A DNA stretch of 64,000 bases from Rhodanobacteraceae bacterium (GTDB lineage Bacteria; Pseudomonadota; Gammaproteobacteria; Xanthomonadales; Rhodanobacteraceae). The position numbers were made by a program, and so were the translations under genes. Each line of letters begins with the position of its first letter. The first letter of the stretch is position 1. Under the pieces are notes generated by a model. The model did no database searches and was not told the origin of the DNA. It saw only the letters and a program-made list of their open reading frames with translations. Positions 35,301 through 42,331 of this stretch are shown one piece after another. Location of the stretch: NCBI GenBank assembly GCA_009996615.1, contig JAACZU010000001.1:248001-312000 (forward strand), read 5' to 3'.

Positions 35301-35394
35301 GGCGGAAGGCCGCGATCAATCCGATCACGACCATCGACACGAAGAACATCAATGCCGTGACCGGACGCTTGAGGCTGAGTTCGGCAAGCGTCAC
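32314..35394 (-). CDS. RND efflux transporter, second inner-membrane subunit
   Basis: A 1026-residue AcrB/MdtC-type RND permease starting with GTG (VTLAELSLKRPVTALM), whose GTGA overlaps the stop of the first permease by 4 nt. It has the usual 12-TM plan with two periplasmic loops: TM1 ALMFFVSMVVIGLIAAF, the TM2-TM4 group around VLVLFFFLRDW and GLLLAVGMLVDNAVVVVE (TM4 with the acidic proton-relay position), and C-terminal TMs including GVVVNNGIVMIVHIN. A Gly-rich stretch GNGGGGGGLSGG lies in the second periplasmic loop. It most likely forms a heteromeric pump with the neighbouring permease and the adaptor. Substrates cannot be inferred. Confidence 0.93.
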   Translation of the reverse strand: MTLAELSLKRPVTALMFFVSMVVIGLIAAFRLPLEQFPSIDAPFLFVQVPYPGSTPAEIERTITRPVEEALATLPGIKRMNSTSDAESAQIFLEFKWGENVAIKAVQAREKIDAIRSELPSDVQRYFVRKFSTSDEPVLQLRVANDGGDLGNAYSLIEREIKRPLEKIPGVASVDISGIGKPEVQIELSSDRLSAHSINLNDLYQKLSQANFALSAGQVSAAGTRFRVQPQGQWRSLDDIRAVPLDAKGLKLGDIATVTLRPARVDFARRLDGKPAVGIDIHRERNANLVDVGTAVMAEVKRIQASPDLGGLRVYAMQNQADNVTGSLRELAKAGLEGTLLSVLVLFFFLRDWPSTLMVSLAIPICFVMTLGCMYFLGISLNVLSMMGLLLAVGMLVDNAVVVVESIYQYREKHPDRPWYSAVQGTQVVGVAIAAGTLSSVVVFLPNIFGEANNISIFLAQVAIAMSIAHLASWLVAVSLVPMLASKLPPPKFLGRETAITRLRERYGRLVDWTLRHRRVTMFGVLVLVAASVLPIMLTKKNMFDDGETRQLRLWYQLNANYRLQDLKPAVLRIEQYLDENRERFEIKSVYTWYSEQGMAQTRIMLTDADQSRRSVAEIKEDIRKTLPPLAVGKVGFDGNGGGGGGLSGGVDISLIGDSMDQLRELSDSVLPVLARLPSLRDVRPEKGNGDREYATQVDRVRAKQYGFDAQTVASYIQIALRGMPLKDFNSDDRQLPVWLRFQGADAQSLAGLSDFKLRAPDDTQIPLLSMLRADARETPSAIQRVDRMTALKITANLAEGKTMPDARKEITAAMNGLALPPGYRWSFGQGFDREDQAGQQMLFNTLIALVLVYVVMCAMFESLVFPAAILLTFVFSIFGVFWLFWLTGTTFSIMAAIGILILMGVVVNNGIVMIVHINQLRHEGHLRREALVLGAKERLRPVLMTMATAILGMLPLAIGGAEAWNDGPAYSPMARAIAGGLTFSTIVTLLVLPCIYALLDDARLWLRRVIADARAGRVRRQPATA

Positions 35395-38300
35395 GCCGGT
35401 TCTCCCTCGGCACCGGCCAGGCCGTCCGCCTCGCTGGCCACCTTGGCGCGGTGGCGCTTGCCCTTTTCGAGGTACCAGGCGTCGCCGCGACGATCGAGCA
35501 AGTCGTAGATCACCGGGATCACGACCAGCGTCAGCAGCGTCGACACGGCCAAGCCGCCGATCACGGTCAGCGCCATCGGCGCACGCACCTCGGCGCCGTC
35601 GCCGACGCCGATCGCCAGTGGCGAGAAGCCGATCAGCGTGCACAGCGTCGTCATCACGATCGGCCGCAGGCGCGACTCGGCGGCCTGCGCCAGCGCCTCG
35701 CGCTTGGGCACGCCGTCCTCGCGCAGCTGGTTGACGCGGTCGATCAGCACGATCGCGTTCTTGACCACGATGCCGACCAGCATGATCAGGCCGATGAACA
35801 CGACCACCGAGATCGCCGAGCCGGACAGCTTCAGCGCGAGGATCGCGCCGACGGCGGCGAGCGGGATCGAGAACATGATCACGAACGGATGCAGGAGCGA
35901 TTCGAACTGCGAGGCCATCACGAGATAGACGAGGAAGATCGCCAGGCCCAGCGCGAACAGCAGCGACTGCACCGAGGCGTCCAGCTCCTCGCTCTGGCCG
36001 CCGATGCGCACCTTCACGCCGGCCGCGAGCGGATGCGTGGCGACGATGTCCTGCACCTCGGCGATCGCGCTGGCGAGGTCGCCGTAGCGCAGGTTCGACG
36101 ACACGATCGCGACGCGCTCCTGGCTGATGCGATGGATCTCGCTCGGTCCCTGCCCGGCGACGACGTCGGCGACCGCGGACAGGCGGATCGGCGTGTCGCT
36201 GGCCGACTGCGCGGTCTCGCTCGCCGTCGTCGCGGTGGCCACCGTGGAAGCCGGCTTGGCTGGCACGTAGCCGACGATCAGGTTGCGGATGTCCTCGACG
36301 CTGCCGCGGTCGGCCGTGCGCGCGCGCACCAGCACGTCGATCTTGCGGTCGCGGAAGTCGTAGCGCGTGGCGACTTCGCCCTTGACCTTGCGCACGAGGC
36401 GGTCGGCGATCTCGCGCGTGGTCAAGCCGAGCGCGGCGGCGCGGTCCTGGTCGAAGCGGACCTGGATCTCCGGGTAGCCGCCTTCGACGGTGGACTTCAC
36501 GTCGGCGAACCGCGACGACGCCTTCATCAACTCGGCCAGGCGCTGGCCGCCCTGCGCCAGCGCGTCGAGGTCGTAGCCACGGATCTCGATCTCCAGCGGT
36601 GCCGAGAAGCTGAACAGCGCCGGCCGTGCGAACTTCACGCTCGCATCCGCACGCGTCAGGCCGGCGCGCAGGCGCTCGACCTCGGCCGCCTCGACCGCCT
36701 TGCCGCCGCCGTCCTTCAGCGCGATCGACAGGCGCGCGATGTTCTCGCCCGACTCGGTCGGGTTCGCGTCGAGCCGCGTGCCGGTGCCGGCGACGCCGTA
36801 GATCGAGGCGACACCCGGGTCCTTCGCGTGGCGCGTGGCGATCTCGCCGACCAGCTTGTCGGTCTCGGCCAGCGGCGTGCCGGGCGGCAGCGTCACGGTC
36901 ATGTCGAAGCGGCCCTGCGCGAGCTGCGGGATCAGGTCGAGGCCGAGCGTCGGCACCAGTGTCAGCGTCGCGACCAGCGCCGCGGCGGAGAAGCCCAGCA
37001 CGCGCCATGGATGCGCCAGCGCCTTCGGCAGCGAGCGGTGGTAGAACGCAGCGGCGCGGTCGTACGGCGCGGTCACGCTGCGGCCGATGAAGCGCAGCGC
37101 GCCGCCGAGCAACGCGCCGAGCGTGCGCGCGGCAAACGCAATCAACCATGCGAACGCGCGCGGCACGATCTGGAACACGCCTTCGCCGACCGCGCGCGCG
37201 CCGACGACCAGCCCGCGCGCGGCGCGGTGGTTCGGCAGCGGCCGCGGCGCGCGCGCCGGCTCGTCGCGGTAGGCCAGCGGCGAGCGGCCCTTGAGCGAGG
37301 CGAGCATCGGGATCAGCGTCATCGCGACGACCAGCGAGATCAGCATCGCGAACGTGATCGTCAGCGCCTGGTCGCGGAACAGCTGCCCGGCGACGCCCTG
37401 CACGAACACCAGCGGGAAGAACACCGCGACCGTGGTCAGGGTCGAGGCGGTCACCGCCATGCCGACCTCGGCGGTGCCGCGCACGGCCGCCTCGACGATC
37501 CCGACGCCCTTCTCGCGCAGGCGCGCGATGTTCTCGAGCACGACGATCGAGTCGTCGACGACCATGCCGGTGGCCAGCGCGAGGCCGCCGAGCGACATCA
37601 CGTTCAAGGACAGGTGCAGCTGGTCCATGAAGAAGAACGTGGCGATCAGCGACACCGGCAGCGACAACGAGATGATGAACGTGCTCCACGAGTCGCCGAG
37701 GAAGAAGAAAATGATCAGGATCGCCAGCACGCCGCCGATCAGCGCGTCGAGCTTGACCTCGTCGAGCGCGTGCTGGATGAAGACCGACTGGTCCTCGATC
37801 GTGGACAGCGTCGTGCCCGGCGGCAGCGAGTCCTTCAGCCTGGCCAGCTGCGCCTTGACCGCGTTGGCGACGCTGACCGTGTTGCCGTCGCCTTCCTTGT
37901 AGATCGCCAGCTCGATCGCCTCGCGGCCGTCGATGCGCACGATGCCCTCGCGCTCCTTGTAGCCCTGGCGCACGTCGGCGATGTCCTTCAGGCGGATCGG
38001 CACGCCGTTGGCGTCGATCTTGACCAGCAGTTCGCGCATCTCGTCGAGCGTCTTGAACTGGTTGATCGTGCGCACGAGGAAGCGCTGGCTGCCCTCGTCG
38101 ATGCGGCCGCCGGACGCGTTGACGTTCTCGTTCCTCAGGCGCGTGATGACGTCGTTGATGTCGATGCCGAGCTGGGCCAGCTTGTGCTGGTCGATCGACA
38201 CGTCGATCTCGTCCTCGAGGCCGCCGCCGACCTTGACCGCGGCGACGCCGGCGACCGGTTCGAGGCGCTTCTTCAGGTCCTCGTCGGCGAAGCGGCGCAA

Positions 38301-38768
38301 TTGCTTCAGGCGGACTTCGCCGGCTTCGGCGTCGCCGGCCGCGCTGAGGCCCAGGCGCAGGATCGGGTCAGTGGACGGGTTGAAGCGCAGCAGCAACGGC
38401 CGCTTCGCATCGAGCGGAAGCTGCAGCGTGTCGAGCTTGTCGCGCACCTCCAGGCTCGCCATGTCCATGTCGGTGCCCCAGGCGAACTCGAGCACGACGT
38501 CGGACTGGCCGGTGCGCGAGACTGAATGGACCTTGCGCACGTTCTTGACCACGCCGACGGCCTCCTCGACCGGCTGGCTGAGCAGGTTCTCGACCTCCAG
38601 CGGCGCGGCGCCTTCGTACTCGGTGCGCACGGTCAGGGTCGGATAGGACAGGTCCGGCAGCAGGTTGACCTTCAGGCCGGCCAAGCCGATCAGGCCGAAC
38701 AGCACGAGCGTGACGGTCAGCATGCCGACGGTCACGCGTCGGCGCGTGGCGAGTTCGGGCAGGTTCAC
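35391..38768 (-). CDS. RND efflux transporter, first inner-membrane subunit
   Basis: A 1125-residue RND permease (MNLPELATRRRVTVGML...). TM4 reads GGLALATGMVVDDSIVVLENI with an Asp pair typical of proton-relay residues; the C-terminal half has GIVVKNAIVLIDRVNQL. It is longer than usual because of about 90 extra residues between TM6 and TM7, partly hydrophobic (AFAWLIAFAARTLGALLGGALRF), which may add a membrane-associated helix. It is encoded directly after the adaptor (4-nt overlap) and directly before the second permease (4-nt overlap), an MdtABC-like plan. No outer-membrane channel gene is present, so an external TolC-type protein is presumed. Confidence 0.93.
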   Translation of the reverse strand: MNLPELATRRRVTVGMLTVTLVLFGLIGLAGLKVNLLPDLSYPTLTVRTEYEGAAPLEVENLLSQPVEEAVGVVKNVRKVHSVSRTGQSDVVLEFAWGTDMDMASLEVRDKLDTLQLPLDAKRPLLLRFNPSTDPILRLGLSAAGDAEAGEVRLKQLRRFADEDLKKRLEPVAGVAAVKVGGGLEDEIDVSIDQHKLAQLGIDINDVITRLRNENVNASGGRIDEGSQRFLVRTINQFKTLDEMRELLVKIDANGVPIRLKDIADVRQGYKEREGIVRIDGREAIELAIYKEGDGNTVSVANAVKAQLARLKDSLPPGTTLSTIEDQSVFIQHALDEVKLDALIGGVLAILIIFFFLGDSWSTFIISLSLPVSLIATFFFMDQLHLSLNVMSLGGLALATGMVVDDSIVVLENIARLREKGVGIVEAAVRGTAEVGMAVTASTLTTVAVFFPLVFVQGVAGQLFRDQALTITFAMLISLVVAMTLIPMLASLKGRSPLAYRDEPARAPRPLPNHRAARGLVVGARAVGEGVFQIVPRAFAWLIAFAARTLGALLGGALRFIGRSVTAPYDRAAAFYHRSLPKALAHPWRVLGFSAAALVATLTLVPTLGLDLIPQLAQGRFDMTVTLPPGTPLAETDKLVGEIATRHAKDPGVASIYGVAGTGTRLDANPTESGENIARLSIALKDGGGKAVEAAEVERLRAGLTRADASVKFARPALFSFSAPLEIEIRGYDLDALAQGGQRLAELMKASSRFADVKSTVEGGYPEIQVRFDQDRAAALGLTTREIADRLVRKVKGEVATRYDFRDRKIDVLVRARTADRGSVEDIRNLIVGYVPAKPASTVATATTASETAQSASDTPIRLSAVADVVAGQGPSEIHRISQERVAIVSSNLRYGDLASAIAEVQDIVATHPLAAGVKVRIGGQSEELDASVQSLLFALGLAIFLVYLVMASQFESLLHPFVIMFSIPLAAVGAILALKLSGSAISVVVFIGLIMLVGIVVKNAIVLIDRVNQLREDGVPKREALAQAAESRLRPIVMTTLCTLIGFSPLAIGVGDGAEVRAPMALTVIGGLAVSTLLTLVVIPVIYDLLDRRGDAWYLEKGKRHRAKVASEADGLAGAEGEPA

Positions 38769-39970
38769 TGCGCATGCTCCGCGCTGGCCGTGCCGATGGT
38801 CGGCGCGGCCTCGATCAGTTGCACCTCGGTGCCGTCGCGCACCGCGTTGCGGCCGATCGTGATCACGCGTTCGCCGTCGGCGATACCGTCGCGGATCTCG
38901 ATGCGGTTGCCGTCGGCATAGCCGGTGGTGACCAGGCGGCGCTTGGCGACGAACGCCGGCGCAGCCGGCTTGGGCTGCTCGGCCGCGACCGCCTCGCCCG
39001 GCTTGCCCTTCGGCGCGTCGGTCGTCGCGGCCGGTTTCGCCGGGGCCGGCTCGATCACGAACACCGAGCTCTGGCCGTCCTCCTCGACGATCGCCGCGCG
39101 CGGCACCACCAGCGCGTCGTGGCGCTGGTCATAGGCGACCTCGATGCGGCCGAACATGCCGGGCTTGAGCGTGCGCGTGCCGTCGCGGAACTCGCAGGTC
39201 GCGCGGAACGTGCCGCTGGCCGCGTCGACGACCGGCGCGATGCGCGCGATCGTGCCGTCGAAGACCCTGCCGCCGAGCGCATCGACGCGCATGCGCACCG
39301 GCTGGCCGGCCTTGAGCATGTCGAGGCTGCGCTCGGGCACGTTCAGCACGGCCTGCAGGGGATCGAGGTCGACGATCTCGAACAGCGCCTGGTTGGCCTG
39401 CACGAGGTTGCCCAGCTTGACCGAGCGCTTGGCGACCACGCCCGCGATCGGGGCGACGATGCGCGTGTAGGACAGGTCGAGCTGTGCGCCGGCGACGACC
39501 GCCTTCTGCGTCTCGAGGTCGTACATGTCGCTGTCGTACTGCTGGCGCGGCGTGATCTTCAGCGCCAGGCCCTTTTCCGCCTTGTCGAACGAGGCCTGCG
39601 CCTTCTTCAGCGTGGCCGAAGCCTGCGCGAGCTTGTTGCGCGCGGCCTCGTCGTCGAGCTCAGCAAGCAACTGGCCCTTCTGCACGCGCATGCCCTCCTC
39701 GACATGCAGCTTCAGCACGATGCCGCTGGCCTTGGCCACGACCTGCGCCTCGCCGACCGCTTCCAGCGTCGCCGTGCCCGAATAGTTCGCCGTGATCGGC
39801 TGGTGCGAGGCCAGCGCCACCTCGACGGGGACCGCGCTCGGGGTCGCGGCGTCCTTCTTGTCGGCGTCGCCTGGTTTGGCGCAGGCGGCGGCCAAGGCCG
39901 TCATCGCAAGCAGCGCGCCGACGCGGATCCGATGCAGGGACGGGGAAACGGGAGCGAAGGTCGGGGGCAT
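38765..39970 (-). CDS. RND efflux periplasmic adaptor lipoprotein
   Basis: A 401-residue membrane-fusion protein. A signal peptide ends in a lipobox ALAAAC, so the mature protein is probably acylated at about Cys30 and anchored in the inner membrane. The hairpin and lipoyl elements are recognisable: EAQVVAKASGIVLKLHVEEGMRVQKGQLLAELDD, a coiled-coil region, and DLSYTRIVAPIAGVVAKRSVKLGNLVQ. Towards the C terminus there is a Pro/Ala/Lys-rich insertion (about 310-340). It is the first gene of the three-gene efflux operon. Its promoter overlaps a perfect palindrome (40018-40034), suggesting local control by a repressor not encoded in the window. Confidence 0.93.
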   Translation of the reverse strand: MPPTFAPVSPSLHRIRVGALLAMTALAAACAKPGDADKKDAATPSAVPVEVALASHQPITANYSGTATLEAVGEAQVVAKASGIVLKLHVEEGMRVQKGQLLAELDDEAARNKLAQASATLKKAQASFDKAEKGLALKITPRQQYDSDMYDLETQKAVVAGAQLDLSYTRIVAPIAGVVAKRSVKLGNLVQANQALFEIVDLDPLQAVLNVPERSLDMLKAGQPVRMRVDALGGRVFDGTIARIAPVVDAASGTFRATCEFRDGTRTLKPGMFGRIEVAYDQRHDALVVPRAAIVEEDGQSSVFVIEPAPAKPAATTDAPKGKPGEAVAAEQPKPAAPAFVAKRRLVTTGYADGNRIEIRDGIADGERVITIGRNAVRDGTEVQLIEAAPTIGTASAEHAQ

Positions 39971-40000
39971 GGCAGGGGCCTGGGCTGGTTTGCTTGGTGT

Positions 40001-40034
40001 TATACTAAACTACATCACTATTGCTGTGCAATAG
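40001..40034 (-). promoter_or_regulatory. efflux operon promoter with palindromic operator
   Basis: CTATTGC-TGT-GCAATAG (40018-40034) is a perfect 7-3-7 palindrome. On the minus strand a TTGCAC -35 (40026-40031) lies inside it, followed after 18 nt by TAGTAT (40002-40007). A protein bound there would block RNA polymerase, so this is a candidate repressor operator. Confidence 0.6.
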
Positions 40035-40231
40035 ACCTGATGTCGTCTCGCCCCGTGATCACTACAACCTTTTGACCGCCACCTTTGCGTGGGAGCGATG
40101 ACGGCGGGGCGAGGATGCTTGGGGACGCGCCGGGCGTCGTGAGCCGGTAGTCATGGAGGCGATGTGCTTCGGATGCGCGCAGGCCGGAAAGGGTTGCGCT
40201 GCAGCAACCCCGGATCACCGCGGGACGGTGG

Positions 40232-40259
40232 TTCCAAATCGAAACGGCATCGCTATACT
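40232..40259 (+). promoter_or_regulatory. promoter of the cytochrome c pair
   Basis: TATACT (40254-40259) is preceded after 16 nt by TTCCAA (40232-40237). The -10 is strong and the -35 weak. It predicts a leader of about 50 nt before the first cytochrome gene. Confidence 0.5.
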
Positions 40260-40318
40260 CGGGCGGATTGACCTTCCGCGTCGTACAACCCTTGCTGCTT
40301 GCTGCCCCGGAATCAAAA

Positions 40319-40639
40319 ATGACCCGAGCACCTCTGCTTGCCGCTGTCCTGTTGTTCACCGCCCTTCCCTGCCTTGCCGCCGACAAGGGCGATGCCGCCG
40401 CCGGCAAGGTCAAGGTGCAGACCTGCACCGGCTGCCACGGCATCACCGGCTGGAAGAACCCGTATCCGAACTACCACGTGCCGAAGATCGGCGGGCAGAA
40501 CTTCGATTACCTGGTCAGCGCGCTGACCGAATACAAGAACGGCCAGCGCAACCATCCGACGATGCGGGCGCAGGGCGAGAGCATGTCCGATGCGGACATC
40601 CGCGATATCGCCACCTTCCTTTCCAGCCTCGCGCCCTGA
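40319..40639 (+). CDS. small periplasmic cytochrome c
   Basis: A 106-residue class I cytochrome c. A signal peptide (MTRAPLLAAVLLFTALPCLAA) precedes a haem motif CTGCH (Cys36, Cys39, His40). The axial Met is probably in PTMRAQGESMSDADIRDIATFLSSL, near the C-terminal helix. It carries one haem and resembles half of cytochrome c4. Such proteins pass electrons to terminal oxidases or nitrite/nitric oxide enzymes. The internal ATG at 40319 is chosen because it begins the signal peptide. It is followed 31 nt later by a second, similar cytochrome gene. Confidence 0.93.
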   Translation: MTRAPLLAAVLLFTALPCLAADKGDAAAGKVKVQTCTGCHGITGWKNPYPNYHVPKIGGQNFDYLVSALTEYKNGQRNHPTMRAQGESMSDADIRDIATFLSSLAP

Positions 40640-40670
40640 GCCGGGCCGCCACGATCGGGACAGTCACGAG

Positions 40671-41018
40671 ATGAAGCGCACCCTTGCATCGCTGTTGTTC
40701 ACGACGCTCGCCGTTGCCGCAGGCTCCGCCCACGCCTCGCCCGGGGACATGGAGGCCGGCAAGCAGAAGGCGGTTGTCTGCCAGGCCTGCCACGGCGCCG
40801 ACGGCAACGCCACCGACCCGCAGTATCCGCGCCTGGCCGGGCAGTACCGCGACTACCTCGCGCGCGCATTGCACGAGTACAAGTCCGGCGGGCGCAGGAA
40901 TCCGATCATGGCCGGCTTCGTGGCCACGCTGTCGGACCAGGACATCCAGGACCTCGCCGCCTACTTCGCCAGCCTGCCGGACAGCAAGCTGACCGACCTG
41001 CACAAGCGCGCCGAGTAA
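40671..41018 (+). CDS. small periplasmic cytochrome c (second copy)
   Basis: A 115-residue class I cytochrome c with a signal peptide (cleavage near SAHA) and haem motif CQACH (Cys37, Cys40, His41). The sequence YPRLAGQYRDYLARALHEYKSGGRRNPIMAGF is typical of the c4/c5 group, with the axial Met probably in NPIMAGF. It is paralogous to the preceding gene and in the same operon, so the two may act as successive single-haem equivalents of the two domains of cytochrome c4. SD-like ACGAG lies 1-6 nt before the ATG. Confidence 0.93.
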   Translation: MKRTLASLLFTTLAVAAGSAHASPGDMEAGKQKAVVCQACHGADGNATDPQYPRLAGQYRDYLARALHEYKSGGRRNPIMAGFVATLSDQDIQDLAAYFASLPDSKLTDLHKRAE

Positions 41019-41201
41019 GCCTCGCAGGCCGGGCGCGCCATGCGCGCCCGGCTTCGCCACCAATACGTCGACTTCTTCAGCTCGATGTAGGAGCGCACCC
41101 TGTGTGCGACCAGCTTGCCGCATGCCCTCTCATGGAAGGTCGCTTGATCGCTGCCGTGCCGGCCGCGCTGCGCGCGTCCAGCCCCTACTCGCCTTGTTCC
41201 G

Positions 41202-41795
41202 TCAACCCGCGCTGCGCCGCATGTACGGATTCGCACCGCTGGCGTGGTCGGTCGCATCGGCCACGCCGGTCACTTCCGGTACGCGCGCCCTGAGCGTCTT
41301 CTCGACGCCGCCGCGCAGCGTCACGTCGACCATGCCGCAGCCGTGGCAGCCGCCGCCGAACTGCAGCACGACGACGCCCTCGGCGGTCACTTCGCGCAAC
41401 GCCACGCGGCCGCCGTGCGAGGCGAGCTGCGGGTTGATCTCCGATTCGATCACGTAGCGCACGCGCTCGACGACGCTGGCGTCGGCGCCCGGCACGCTGC
41501 CGCGCAGCGCCGGCGCCCGGATCGTCAACTGGCCGCCGGTGGCCGAACGGTCGAAGTCGATCGTCGCGCCATCGAGGAACGGCACGCTGTCGGCGTCGAC
41601 GAACAGCGAGAAGCCCTCGCACTCGACCTCCCACTCGGTGCCGTCGCGATCGGACGGCTCGCAGAACTCGAGCTGGCAGTCGCCGCGCGGCGTGCCGGGA
41701 TCGACCGCGACCAGACGGATGCCGAGGCCGGGCAGTGCCTGCTGTTCGATCAATTTGCGGAAATGGTCCTGCGCTGAAACGGAGAGCGAGATCAT
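41202..41795 (-). CDS. nfuA: Fe-S cluster carrier NfuA
   Basis: A 197-residue NfuA, which takes 4Fe-4S clusters from scaffold proteins and delivers them to targets, especially under oxidative stress or iron limitation. The N-terminal half is a degenerate A-type carrier domain ([16 protein letters not shown]...). The C-terminal Nfu domain has [14 protein letters not shown] with the cluster ligands Cys150 and Cys153. The length equals E. coli NfuA. Its promoter region contains an IscR-type palindrome (41819-41837), in line with regulation by cluster supply. Confidence 0.96.
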   Translation of the reverse strand: MISLSVSAQDHFRKLIEQQALPGLGIRLVAVDPGTPRGDCQLEFCEPSDRDGTEWEVECEGFSLFVDADSVPFLDGATIDFDRSATGGQLTIRAPALRGSVPGADASVVERVRYVIESEINPQLASHGGRVALREVTAEGVVVLQFGGGCHGCGMVDVTLRGGVEKTLRARVPEVTGVADATDHASGANPYMRRSAG

Positions 41796-41818
41796 GGGAT
41801 GGGCATGGCTGGCTAAAA

Positions 41819-41837
41819 CAGGACTAGTTTAGTCCTG
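41819..41837. promoter_or_regulatory. IscR type 1-like palindrome between nfuA and phhB
   Basis: CAGGACTA-GTT-TAGTCCTG is a perfect 8-3-8 palindrome. Its core GACT-AGTTT-AGTC fits the core of the IscR type 1 site (GACTRwwwYAGTC) except for one position. On the minus strand a TAAACT -10 for nfuA falls inside it (41825-41830), so bound 2Fe-2S IscR would repress nfuA. Confidence 0.65.
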
Positions 41838-41860
41838 AATAGCACGGACGTCATCCGGCC

Positions 41861-41866
41861 TATACT
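41861..41866 (+). promoter_or_regulatory. -10 element of phhB promoter
   Basis: TATACT, 42 nt before the phhB start; the -35 is poor (around 41838-41843) and lies just beside the IscR-like palindrome, so the same site may also influence phhB. Confidence 0.5.
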
Positions 41867-41907
41867 GCGCGCCCGCCGCGAACCGCACCCCGACCGGAGT
41901 TTTCCCG

Positions 41908-42261
41908 ATGACCGACCTCAGCCTCGAATCGCTGCGCGCGCAGCACTGCATTGCGCGCAAGGGCAAGGACGCGGGCCTGTCCCATCACGACATCGCCGCG
42001 GGCCTGGCCGTGCTGCCGGGTTGGCACCTGAGCGCCGACAGCGGCGAGCTCCGCAAGGAGTTCCGCTTCGCCGACTATTTCCACACGATGGCCTTCGTCA
42101 ATGCGGTCGCCTCCATCGCGCACCGTGAGGACCATCACCCCGACCTCGAAGTCCACTACAACCGCTGCGTGGTGCGCTACTCGACGCACGACGTCGGCGG
42201 CCTGTCGCTGAACGACTTCATCTGCGCGGCGAAGGTCGAGGACCTGCGCGCGGGTGGCTGA
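41908..42261 (+). CDS. phhB: 4a-hydroxytetrahydrobiopterin dehydratase
   Basis: A 117-residue pterin-4a-carbinolamine dehydratase. It recycles the pterin cofactor of phenylalanine hydroxylase by removing water from 4a-hydroxytetrahydrobiopterin. The active-site pattern EDHHPDLEVHYNRCVVRYSTHDVGGLS holds the paired His and the later His of the family. The N-terminal part GLSHHDIAAGLAVLPGWHLS is also typical. No phhA is seen beside it, so the partner lies elsewhere or the enzyme works on other pterins. Confidence 0.94.
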   Translation: MTDLSLESLRAQHCIARKGKDAGLSHHDIAAGLAVLPGWHLSADSGELRKEFRFADYFHTMAFVNAVASIAHREDHHPDLEVHYNRCVVRYSTHDVGGLSLNDFICAAKVEDLRAGG

Positions 42262-42331
42262 AACACCGAACACGCAAAAAAGCGCAGGAAAGGCCGGGGC
42301 CAAACACCGATGAGTGCCGCGGCGCTCTGTT

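Noticed and set aside
32071-35508. 1145-residue plus-strand open frame antisense to the RND permease
   Set aside because: Composition (runs of HDQ, RR) is that of an antisense shadow in GC-rich DNA; the minus-strand frame has the full RND pattern.
35395-37689. Upstream extension making a single 1791-residue reading frame through 32314-37689
   Set aside because: The upstream part is out of frame with, and opposite in character to, the first RND permease; the second permease starts at GTG 35394 with a 4-nt overlap.
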